Shown in pieces: positions 17,617 through 24,487 of a stretch of DNA of 64,000 bases. Numbering within the stretch: position 1 is the stretch's first letter; each line of letters begins with the position of its first letter. The DNA lies in NCBI GenBank assembly GCA_964647625.1, contig CAZYHZ010000003.1, positions 62,001-126,000 on the forward strand, given 5' to 3'. The translations under genes were made by a program, and so were the position numbers. The DNA is from DASRJG01 sp964647625 (lineage in GTDB: Bacteria; Acidobacteriota; Polarisedimenticolia; Polarisedimenticolales; DASRJG01). The notes beneath the pieces are model-generated. The model searched no databases. It saw only the letters and a list, made by a program, of their open reading frames with translations, and was not told where the DNA came from.

Positions 17617-19065
17617 GTGGAAACGACCTTCGATCGCTACCTACCCGGGGCTCACCCCGTCATCATCCAGGGCGGCATGGGGGCCGGCGTCTCGAACTGG
17701 GTCCTCGCCCGGGCCGTCGCGCTGAAGGGACAGCTGGGAGTCGTGTCGGGCTCGGTTCTCGACACGATTCTCGTGCGACGCCTCCAGGACGGCGACCAGG
17801 GCGGCCACGTCCGGCGCGCGATGGCGCGATTCCCGATGCCGGAGGTCAGCGCGGAGGTGATGCGGCGCTACTTCCGCCCCGAGGGGCGGAACGAGGGCGA
17901 GCCGTACCGGCTGCTCCCGATGTACCGCCAGACGACCGACCTGCTCCGGCAACGCATCACGATGCTGGCGAATTTCGTCGAGGTCTATCTGGCCAAGGAA
18001 GGCCACGACGGCCCGGTCGGATTGAACCTCTTGACGAAGGTTCAGATGCCCAACTTGGCATCGCTGTACGGCGCGATGCTCGCCAAGGTCAATTACGTCT
18101 TGATGGGAGCGGGGATTCCGAAGGAGATCCCCGGGGCGCTCGACGCGCTGGCCGAGCACCAGCCGGCCGCGATCAAGTTCGACGCTTCGGGTCTCGCCCC
18201 GGGCGAGACCGAGTACCTGACCCTCGATCCGCGCGAGCACGGGGCCGATCGGAGCACGCCGCTGATGCGGCCCAGGTTCCTGCCGATCGTTTCGTCGCAC
18301 ACGCTCGCGGCGTCTCTCGCCCAGAAGGCCAACGGCCGGGTGGACGGGTTCGTGTTCGAGGCGCCCGTCGCGGGCGGGCACAACGCGCCGCCACGAGGCG
18401 AGCTCAGGCTCAACGAGCGCGGCGAGCCGGTCTACGGCGAGCGCGACGTCCCCGACTTCCGCAGGGTGCGCGATCTCGGGCTTCCGTTCTGGATGGCCGG
18501 CGGCTCCGGCTCCGCGGAGGGGCTTCGCGAGGCCCTCAACGAAGGCGCCTCGGGGATCCAGGTCGGGACGCTCTTCGCGTATTGCGAGGAATCCGGCCTC
18601 TCGCCCGAGATCAAGGAACAGGTGCTGGCCGGCGTTGCGCTCGGCCAGGTCCGCGTCCACACCGACGCGCGGATCTCCCCGACCGGATTTCCCTTCAAGG
18701 TCGTCAAGATGGACGGCGCGGGGTTCCAGGACGCCGATCGGAAGCGCGTGTGCGACCTCGGCTACCTGCGCACGGCATTCCGGAACCTCAAAGGCAAGCT
18801 CGACTACCGGTGTCCCGCCGAGCCGGTCGCCGACTTCGTGGCCAAGGGCGGGGCGATCGCCGAGACCGAAGGGCGCGGCTGCCTCTGCAACGCTCTCCTC
18901 GCCAACATCGGCCAGGCGCAAGCCCGTCCCGGCGGCATCGACGAGAAGCCGCTGCTCACAAGCGGCGACGAGCTGCTGTCGATCTTCAAGCTCGTGGGCG
19001 AGCGCGCCCGCTACGCCGCTGCCGACGTCGTCGACTACCTTCTGTCGGGAATCAAGCGCGGCTGA
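17617..19065 (+). CDS. Nitronate monooxygenase / 2-nitropropane dioxygenase family protein
   Basis: The 482-residue flavoprotein-type TIM barrel begins IIQGGMGAGVSNWVLARAVA, the FMN-site opening of the family. It continues with VGLNLLTKVQMPNL, a glycine-rich GHNAPPRGEL and the phosphate-binding MAGGSGSAEGLREALNEGASGIQVGTLF. Family members oxidise alkyl nitronates or act as FMN-dependent enoyl reductases, and long forms like this one are poorly characterised. C-terminal GRGCLCNALL is an additional cysteine-rich feature. The GTG start is 17 bp after the hypothetical gene; a TAGCCT -10-like box sits 6 nt before it. Substrate unknown. Confidence 0.82.
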   Translation: METTFDRYLPGAHPVIIQGGMGAGVSNWVLARAVALKGQLGVVSGSVLDTILVRRLQDGDQGGHVRRAMARFPMPEVSAEVMRRYFRPEGRNEGEPYRLLPMYRQTTDLLRQRITMLANFVEVYLAKEGHDGPVGLNLLTKVQMPNLASLYGAMLAKVNYVLMGAGIPKEIPGALDALAEHQPAAIKFDASGLAPGETEYLTLDPREHGADRSTPLMRPRFLPIVSSHTLAASLAQKANGRVDGFVFEAPVAGGHNAPPRGELRLNERGEPVYGERDVPDFRRVRDLGLPFWMAGGSGSAEGLREALNEGASGIQVGTLFAYCEESGLSPEIKEQVLAGVALGQVRVHTDARISPTGFPFKVVKMDGAGFQDADRKRVCDLGYLRTAFRNLKGKLDYRCPAEPVADFVAKGGAIAETEGRGCLCNALLANIGQAQARPGGIDEKPLLTSGDELLSIFKLVGERARYAAADVVDYLLSGIKRG

Positions 19066-19074
19066 ATCGGGTCT

Positions 19075-20712
19075 CTAGCTGGCCGGCGTCTGCGCCTTGA
19101 GGTCGGCCGCAGGAGCCGCGTGCTTGCCCTTGTCGCGGCGTCCGACCTCGCCCGCTTCCGCGAGCTTGGCCGCCTCGTCGAAGAGCGTCAGCGCTTTCTG
19201 GACCTGGTTGTCGCCCTCGACGAGGATCTTGCTCTCGGCTTCCGCGCCCCACTTCACCCGGCCGATCTGAGAGCGGAGGCGAAGCTCGAGACCCTTCCGG
19301 GCGCCGGTGAACTGGTCGGCGTCGTACTTGAAGTTGCGAGTGCCCAGGAACGACTTGAAGCTTGCGATGACATCGTCGCCGACGGCAAACCCGGGCTTGA
19401 GATCGGGGTGGGCGGCGACGAACCGCACGGCGTAGTCGAACAGCAGGTTTTCGCGTCGGATCCGCGAGATGAGCGCCGGCTCGCGCTCGGCGCGGACGAC
19501 GTAGTCCGGCGTGATGCCGCCACCGCCGTAGACGGTGCGTCCGGCATCGGTCCGGCGGACCTCGTGACCGGTCGCCTCCGTGTCCGCAGCCGCCGGCGTG
19601 TCCTCGTCGTCGAGCTCGGCGTCGAGGAAGTAGTCGTCGAAGTTCGAGTAGTCCCGCTGGATGAGTCGTCCGGACGGCGTGTAGTACTTCGCCGTCGTGA
19701 GCGCCAGCGCCCCCCCATCCCGCAGCGGGATCACGCGCTGCACGAGGCCCTTCCCGAAGGTCGTCTCACCGACGACGAGGCCTCGGTCGTGGTCCTGGAT
19801 GCAGCCCGACACGATCTCGCTGGCCGAAGCCGAATTGCGATCGACGAGCACGACGAGCGCCGCGTTCGTCCGGACGTCGCCCTTGGCGGTGTAGTCCTGA
19901 TCCGAGCCCGAGATCCGGCCGCGGGTGTAGACGACGAGCTTGCCTTCCGGGATGAACCGGCTTGCGACGCCGACCGCCTGATCGAGCAGACCACCCGGAT
20001 TGGCACGCAGGTCGAGGATGAGCCGTTCCATGCCCTGGCCCTTCAGCTTCTGGAGGGCCTCGTCGAGCTCGCTCGTCGTGGTGCTCGTGAAGCTCGAGAT
20101 CCGGATGATGCCGACGCCGGGCTGAACCATGAACGCGTGCGCGATGCTGTGGGTCGGGATCTCGTCGCGCAGAAGCGTGACGTCGAAGCTGTCGCCCTGC
20201 CGCTGGATGGTGATCGTGACCTTGGTGCCCTTCTCGCCCTTCAGCTTGCGCACGGCCTCTTGAACGTTCAGCCCGATCGTGTCCTGTCCTTCGATCTTCG
20301 CGATGACGTCGCCGGGCTGGAGCCCGGCCTTTGCGGCGGGCGTCCCGTCGATCGGGGCGATGATCGTCAGCGGCTGGTCGGGGCCGCGCTTGTTGATCTG
20401 GATGCCGAGGCCGTAGAACATGCCGCGCTGCTCGTCGCGCATCTCGTTGAAGGCCTCGCGATTGAGATAGTTGCTGTGCGGGTCGAGGGTGTGCAGCATC
20501 CCCTGGATCGCATCTTCGACGAGGTCTTCCGAGGTCGACTTTCCGATCGCGTTGTCTTCGACGAGGGCGAGAATTCGCCCGAAGGTCCGAACCTGGTTGT
20601 TCGAGCGCTCGGCTTCGGCTTCGACGCCTCGCGTCATGAATCCGCCCAGCAGGCACGACCCGCCGAGAAGGAAAATGGTGAAGCCCGCGGTTCTCTTTCC
20701 GGTTCGGCTCAT
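19075..20712 (-). CDS. S41 family C-terminal processing protease (CtpA/Prc type)
   Basis: The 545-residue protein has an N-terminal signal-anchor (FTIFLLGGSCLLGGFM), a PDZ domain (GLGIQINKRGPDQPLTII ... GLQPGDVIAKIEG) and the S41 catalytic core. The Ser-Lys dyad is visible in DRNSASASEIVSG and TTFGKGLVQ. Such proteases trim C-termini of periplasmic proteins. Downstream of the core is a 200-residue tail that is acidic, then helical. The ATG at 20712 was chosen because it begins the signal-anchor and follows GAGGGAGA; in-frame codons further upstream run into tatA. A TTGCCC-17-TATACT promoter precedes it. Confidence 0.92.
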   Translation of the reverse strand: MSRTGKRTAGFTIFLLGGSCLLGGFMTRGVEAEAERSNNQVRTFGRILALVEDNAIGKSTSEDLVEDAIQGMLHTLDPHSNYLNREAFNEMRDEQRGMFYGLGIQINKRGPDQPLTIIAPIDGTPAAKAGLQPGDVIAKIEGQDTIGLNVQEAVRKLKGEKGTKVTITIQRQGDSFDVTLLRDEIPTHSIAHAFMVQPGVGIIRISSFTSTTTSELDEALQKLKGQGMERLILDLRANPGGLLDQAVGVASRFIPEGKLVVYTRGRISGSDQDYTAKGDVRTNAALVVLVDRNSASASEIVSGCIQDHDRGLVVGETTFGKGLVQRVIPLRDGGALALTTAKYYTPSGRLIQRDYSNFDDYFLDAELDDEDTPAAADTEATGHEVRRTDAGRTVYGGGGITPDYVVRAEREPALISRIRRENLLFDYAVRFVAAHPDLKPGFAVGDDVIASFKSFLGTRNFKYDADQFTGARKGLELRLRSQIGRVKWGAEAESKILVEGDNQVQKALTLFDEAAKLAEAGEVGRRDKGKHAAPAADLKAQTPAS

Positions 20713-20744
20713 CGCGTCTCCCTCGTCGCCCGGCAGGCCCCCAA

Positions 20745-20773
20745 AGTATAAGGTGAGGCTCCGGGGTGGGCAA
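20745..20773 (-). promoter_or_regulatory. Promoter of the S41 protease gene
   Basis: On the minus strand TTGCCC (20768-20773), 17 nt, TATACT (20745-20750). The same -35 variant is used before the HD-GYP gene. The start codon lies about 32 bp after the -10 box, with a clear ribosome site. Confidence 0.6.
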
Positions 20774-20783
20774 CGCGCCTTTC

Positions 20784-20812
20784 TTGACACCCCCCGGAGC
20801 GCCGGGTAGCCT
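20784..20812 (+). promoter_or_regulatory. Promoter of the tatA operon
   Basis: TTGACA (20784-20789, perfect), exactly 17 nt, then TAGCCT (20807-20812). The GTG start codon of tatA begins 6 nt after the -10 box, so the mRNA should be leaderless or nearly so. The -35 boxes of this promoter and of the divergent protease promoter are only 10 bp apart. Confidence 0.6.
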
Positions 20813-20818
20813 CCCTCC

Positions 20819-21175
20819 GTGTTCGGCTCCATCGGCGGCCCAGAGGTCATCCTCCTGTTCATCGTGGCGCTGCTCCTTTTCGGGCCGCGCCGGCTTCCGG
20901 AAATCGGACGAATGCTGGGGAAGGCCGTGTCGGACTTCCGCCGCGCCACCAACGAGTTCCGGTTGAACCTCGAGCGCGAGGTCGACATGGAAGGGCTCAA
21001 GGAGACGATTCGCCCGGTCGAAAACGCCCCGCATCCGGAGGCGCTGGCCCGCGGATTGCTCGCCGAGGCCGTCGCGTCCACGACACCCGCCGCCCCCGCT
21101 GCGGGCGCTCCGGAAAAACCGGCTTCCTCGGAAGACCCTTCATCGATCAATGGCGGAACCGGCTCCATCCACTGA
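20819..21175 (+). CDS. tatA: Sec-independent translocase protein TatA/TatB
   Basis: The 118-residue protein has one N-terminal membrane helix (GGPEVILLFIVALLLFG), the hinge FGPRRLPEIGRMLG and an amphipathic helix (AVSDFRRATNEFRLNLEREV), then an Ala/Pro-rich tail. This is the TatA/B fold, which forms the pore or receptor of the twin-arginine translocase. The FGP hinge favours TatA, but one such protein beside tatC may serve both roles. The GTG start has no good ribosome site and lies 6 nt from the -10 box. Its 3' end overlaps tatC by 26 bp. Confidence 0.88.
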   Translation: MFGSIGGPEVILLFIVALLLFGPRRLPEIGRMLGKAVSDFRRATNEFRLNLEREVDMEGLKETIRPVENAPHPEALARGLLAEAVASTTPAAPAAGAPEKPASSEDPSSINGGTGSIH

Positions 21176-21902
21176 GCCGGCGATGAGCTTCCTCGAGCAC
21201 CTCGACGAGCTGAGGTCGAGGTTGTTCCGAGTGGCCGTAGTCTTTGTCGTCCTGCTCGGCGTCAGCTGGCTCGTCAGCGATCGCATCCTCGGGTTCCTGA
21301 TGAAGCCGATCCGCGAGAACCTGCTCCAGGGCGACATCATCTTCATCTCGATCACCGAGCCGTTCATGGTCTACATGAAAGCCTCGGCGATCGCCGCGTT
21401 CTTCGTGTCGTCGCCGTACGTCCTCTGGCAATTCTGGGGATTCGTCGCGCCGGGGCTGTACGCCTCCGAGCGGCGCGCGGGTCTGATCTTCATCGTCCTC
21501 GGCACGATCTTCTTCGTCGCGGGCGGGGCGTTCGGCTATTACGTGGCGATGCCGATGACGTCGCGCTGGCTGATCTCACTGGGCTCCCAGTTCAAGGCGC
21601 AGCTCACGCTCGAATCCGCGTTCGATTTCGAAAACCGGATGCTGCTTGGCGCCGGCGCGGTATTCGAGATGCCGATCGTCATCCTCGTGCTCGCCCGCTT
21701 CGGCATCGTGACGCCGCAATTCCTGTGGCGGCACTTCCGCATCGCAATCATGGTCATCGGCATCACGGCCGCGGTCGTCACGCCCTCCGGGGACGCCCTC
21801 ACGATGACGGTCTTCGCGCTCCCGATGGTCGCCCTCTACCTGATCGGCATCGGCTTTGCCTGGTTCGCCGCGAGGCCGGCGAAGTCGTCCCGGCGCTCGT
21901 GA
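21150..21902 (+). CDS. tatC: Sec-independent translocase protein TatC
   Basis: The 250-residue protein is a six-helix membrane protein with the TatC signature MSFLEHLDELRSRLFR at the N-terminus and conserved KPIREN, TEPFMVYMKAS, FGYYVAMP and TPSGDALTM. It is the signal-peptide receptor of the Tat pathway, exporting folded proteins. ATG 21150 overlaps tatA by 26 bp; a second in-frame ATG at 21183 starts directly at the conserved MSFLEHLDEL and is equally possible. Its TGA overlaps by one base the ATG of the kinase gene. Confidence 0.96.
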   Translation: MAEPAPSTEPAMSFLEHLDELRSRLFRVAVVFVVLLGVSWLVSDRILGFLMKPIRENLLQGDIIFISITEPFMVYMKASAIAAFFVSSPYVLWQFWGFVAPGLYASERRAGLIFIVLGTIFFVAGGAFGYYVAMPMTSRWLISLGSQFKAQLTLESAFDFENRMLLGAGAVFEMPIVILVLARFGIVTPQFLWRHFRIAIMVIGITAAVVTPSGDALTMTVFALPMVALYLIGIGFAWFAARPAKSSRRS

Positions 21903-22741
21903 TGCGCGGCCGGCCCGAGCCGCCGCGCGGCTTCGTCTCGGTTCCGGCCGGCACGGGCGTCGTGTACGCCTCGCGCGACCTCGATCCGGCGGTCCGCGCG
22001 CTCGGGCTCGATTCCTGGGAAGGATGGCAGAGGGCCCTCGCCGCCGGCACGCAGGCATCCGGCCGTGGAGCCACCGCCGTGATCGTCGATCCGTCGGGGC
22101 GGCGCTGGCGAGTCAAAGCCCTACGACGCGGCGGGTTCGTTTCGCGGCTGACGGCGGATCGATATCTCTCGGTCAGGAGGCCCGTCGCGATGCTCCACGC
22201 GTCCGTGACGGCGCTCGAACGCGGCGTGCCGACGGCGCGCCCGCTCGCGCTCATCGTGGTGCCGGCAGGAGCCGGCGTGCGCGCCGCCGCGGCGTTCGAA
22301 GAGCTCGACGGCGCCGAGGATCTGGCGCATCGGCTGACCCGTCGCGCGCTCACACGCGAGGACATCGACGCCGCGCTCGCCGTCGTGCGCCTGATGCACG
22401 ACCGCGGGATCGTCCACGTCGACCTCAACCTCGGAAATCTGCTCGTCCGGCAGGACGGCGCGGGGCCGGCCGAGGCGTTCGTCATCGATTTCGATCGGGC
22501 GCGGATCGTGGAAAGCGAGGCGCCCTTCGGATGCCGCCAGTCGGCGCTCCGGCGTCTCGCGCGGTCGTGCGCCAAGCTCACGGGCACGCCGGCGCCTCTC
22601 GGGCCCGGAACCGAAGACGTCTGGTACCGGTCGTACGCCGCCGGCGACGGGGCACTGGCGGCGCGGTTCGCGAGTGGACAGCCGCTCGGCCGGGCGCTCC
22701 TGGCGCTGCATCGACTGGGCTGGAGGGACCGAAAGCCGTGA
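21902..22741 (+). CDS. Lipopolysaccharide kinase (Kdo/WaaP-InaA) family protein
   Basis: The 279-residue protein has a protein-kinase-like fold: WRVKALRRGG with the ATP-binding Lys, the catalytic loop IVHVDLNLGNLLV (Asp and Asn), and the metal-binding FVIDFDRARIV. This pattern is that of WaaP/KdkA, which phosphorylate heptose or Kdo in the LPS inner core. Two kb away is a GT9 transferase and 5 kb away the Kdo operon, so an LPS role fits. The ATG overlaps the tatC stop (TGATG). The exact acceptor sugar cannot be assigned. Confidence 0.83.
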   Translation: MRGRPEPPRGFVSVPAGTGVVYASRDLDPAVRALGLDSWEGWQRALAAGTQASGRGATAVIVDPSGRRWRVKALRRGGFVSRLTADRYLSVRRPVAMLHASVTALERGVPTARPLALIVVPAGAGVRAAAAFEELDGAEDLAHRLTRRALTREDIDAALAVVRLMHDRGIVHVDLNLGNLLVRQDGAGPAEAFVIDFDRARIVESEAPFGCRQSALRRLARSCAKLTGTPAPLGPGTEDVWYRSYAAGDGALAARFASGQPLGRALLALHRLGWRDRKP

Positions 22742-23061
22742 GCGAGAACCCGCGATTGACCAAGCTGAAGCAATTCGTCGAGCAAAACCCCGACGATCTC
22801 AAGGCGCGCTACTTCCTCGCGCACGAGCTCTTCAAGGTGGAAGATTGGGCGGGCGCCGCCTCGCATTACCAGGCGTACGTCGACAAGGAGTCCGGCGACG
22901 CCGGGGCCGCGCTGAAGAGCCTCGGCTTGTGCCACGAGCGGCTCGGGGATGCGCCGGCCGCCGCGCGAGCCTACCGGATGGGGATCGAGCGCGCGTTGGC
23001 GTTCGGCCACGAGGGCCTCGCCGGGGAGATCCGCTTCCTCCTCAACGATCTCCCGCCGTAG
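22738..23061 (+). CDS. Small TPR protein
   Basis: The 107-residue protein starts at a GTG overlapping the kinase stop by 4 bp (GTGA). It contains about two tetratricopeptide repeats: PDDLKARYFLAHELFKVEDWAGAASHYQAYV and AALKSLGLCHERLGDAPAAARAYRMGI. TPRs mediate protein contacts; no catalytic motif or signal peptide is present. Its last 20 bp overlap the convergent GT9 gene. Function unknown. Confidence 0.82.
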   Translation: MSENPRLTKLKQFVEQNPDDLKARYFLAHELFKVEDWAGAASHYQAYVDKESGDAGAALKSLGLCHERLGDAPAAARAYRMGIERALAFGHEGLAGEIRFLLNDLPP

Positions 23062-24163
23062 CGCGCGGCCGTGCCAGCACGCCCGCGACACCCGCCGCGA
23101 CGGCATCCTCGGTCAGTCCGGAGAAGCCGTTCACCGCTCGATCCTGCCTCTTGATGCCCGTGTAGACGTTGTGCGGCGCGCTCAATGCGGCATACGGAAC
23201 TCGCCAGGGCGCGTTGACCACCGGGTCGGTCGGGCCGTAAAGCGCCACGACGGGGCAGCCCACTCCGCAGGCGAGATGAAGCGGGCCGGAATCCCCACCG
23301 ACGAATAGCCTCGCGCCGGAAAGCAGCGCGGCGAGTGCCGGGATCGAGGTCGGGGGAGCGGCGGCCGCTGCTCCCCGCGACGAGTCGACGACCTGACGAG
23401 CGTCGTCTTCCTCGCCGGGACCGCAGACGACGACGGGCCGGATCTGCCGCTCGGCGAGCGCCACCGCCGCGGCGGCGAGAAGCCCGGCGGGCGGTTTCTT
23501 GTACCGCTGCGCCCGGCTCGCCCCGGGATTGATGACGGCGTATTCGCCTCCTCCGCCGATCAGCGCGGCGCGAATCGCTGCGGCTTCCGATCGCGCGTGG
23601 ATATCCAGCGGCAAGCCCGCGTCCGGCAGGGGCTCCACGGCGAGGCTTAGCGCACGGACCAGGTCGAGATTGCGCTCGATCCGGCAGCGACGTCGCGACC
23701 CGGCCGGAACCCGGTGCGTCGTCAGCCAGCGATTTCCTTCCTTCTGCTGATGTCCCTCGTAGCCGATCCGGACGGAGGCACCCGAGGTGAGGCCGAGCAA
23801 GCCCGTGCGGAGGTCGCCGTGAAAATCGAGGGCGAGGGACGGCCGGAGCGCGCGGACGCTCCCGATCAGATTCTCGATCGCAACGGTGAGCGCCGGCCAG
23901 CCGCGGACGGAGCGCGACAGCTCGCGCAGCCGTCGGCGCGGAACGGCGATCGTGCCGTCGAGGTCCGGGTGTCCTTCGAGCAGCACCGTCCAAGGCTCCC
24001 AGGCGACCCAGTGGATCCGGGCGTCGGGGAGCCCCCGGCGGACGAGGCGCACCGCGGGGAGCGTCCGGACGATGTCTCCCATGGCGCCGAGCCTGAGCAC
24101 GAGAACCGTGAGACCGCGGCCGCCGTTGCCGACGGCGGTGCGCACCGATTCCGGAAGGGTCAT
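23042..24163 (-). CDS. Glycosyltransferase family 9 (heptosyltransferase-like)
   Basis: The 373-residue protein shows the GT9 layout: VLVLRLGAMGDIVRTLPAVRLVRR at the N-terminus, the acceptor-side LDFHGDLRTGLLG, NPGASRAQRYKKPP, and the donor-site FVGGDSGPLHLACGVGCPVVALYGPTDP. GT9 enzymes add heptoses to the LPS core. I took ATG 24163; TTG 24181 in the same frame would add six residues. A TATACT -10-like box on the minus strand (24171-24176) lies 7 nt before the ATG. The gene overlaps the TPR gene tail to tail and is divergent from the Trm112-like gene. Confidence 0.87.
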   Translation of the reverse strand: MTLPESVRTAVGNGGRGLTVLVLRLGAMGDIVRTLPAVRLVRRGLPDARIHWVAWEPWTVLLEGHPDLDGTIAVPRRRLRELSRSVRGWPALTVAIENLIGSVRALRPSLALDFHGDLRTGLLGLTSGASVRIGYEGHQQKEGNRWLTTHRVPAGSRRRCRIERNLDLVRALSLAVEPLPDAGLPLDIHARSEAAAIRAALIGGGGEYAVINPGASRAQRYKKPPAGLLAAAAVALAERQIRPVVVCGPGEEDDARQVVDSSRGAAAAAPPTSIPALAALLSGARLFVGGDSGPLHLACGVGCPVVALYGPTDPVVNAPWRVPYAALSAPHNVYTGIKRQDRAVNGFSGLTEDAVAAGVAGVLARPRATAGDR

Positions 24164-24201
24164 CGCGCGGAGTATAGGCAAATCGGTGTATACAAGCCGC
24201 G

Positions 24202-24369
24202 ATGGACGCGGGGCTGCTCGAGATCCTCTGCTGCCCGGCCTGCCGGAGCGCCGTGCGCGAGCTGCCGGGGGAGGGCGGCCTCGAGTGCACCGGCTGCGGC
24301 CGGGTCTACCCGATCGTCGATGGGATCCCCGTGATGCTCCTGGATCAGGCCAAACGGGGGCTCGCTTGA
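24202..24369 (+). CDS. Trm112-like zinc-ribbon protein (UPF0434/YcaR family)
   Basis: This 55-residue protein begins MDAGLLEILCCPACR and ends with YPIVDGIPVMLLDQAKR, the pattern of the YcaR/Trm112 family. Two pairs of cysteines, CPAC and CTGC, form a zinc ribbon. Eukaryotic Trm112 activates several methyltransferases; the bacterial role is unproven. In enterobacteria ycaR lies beside kdsB, and here too it is close to LPS and Kdo genes. A TATACA -10-like box lies 8 nt before the ATG. The following 118 bp up to the next gene hold nothing I recognise. Confidence 0.88.
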   Translation: MDAGLLEILCCPACRSAVRELPGEGGLECTGCGRVYPIVDGIPVMLLDQAKRGLA

Positions 24370-24487
24370 CCGAATTCGTAATCGGCCTAAGTTTTCATGC
24401 GAGGTCGAGCGTCGGCCGATCGCTCCTCGGTGTCCCAGGCACGGGTCGGGAGCCAGTGATCGACCACGCTCCGGCCGGCGAGAGTGT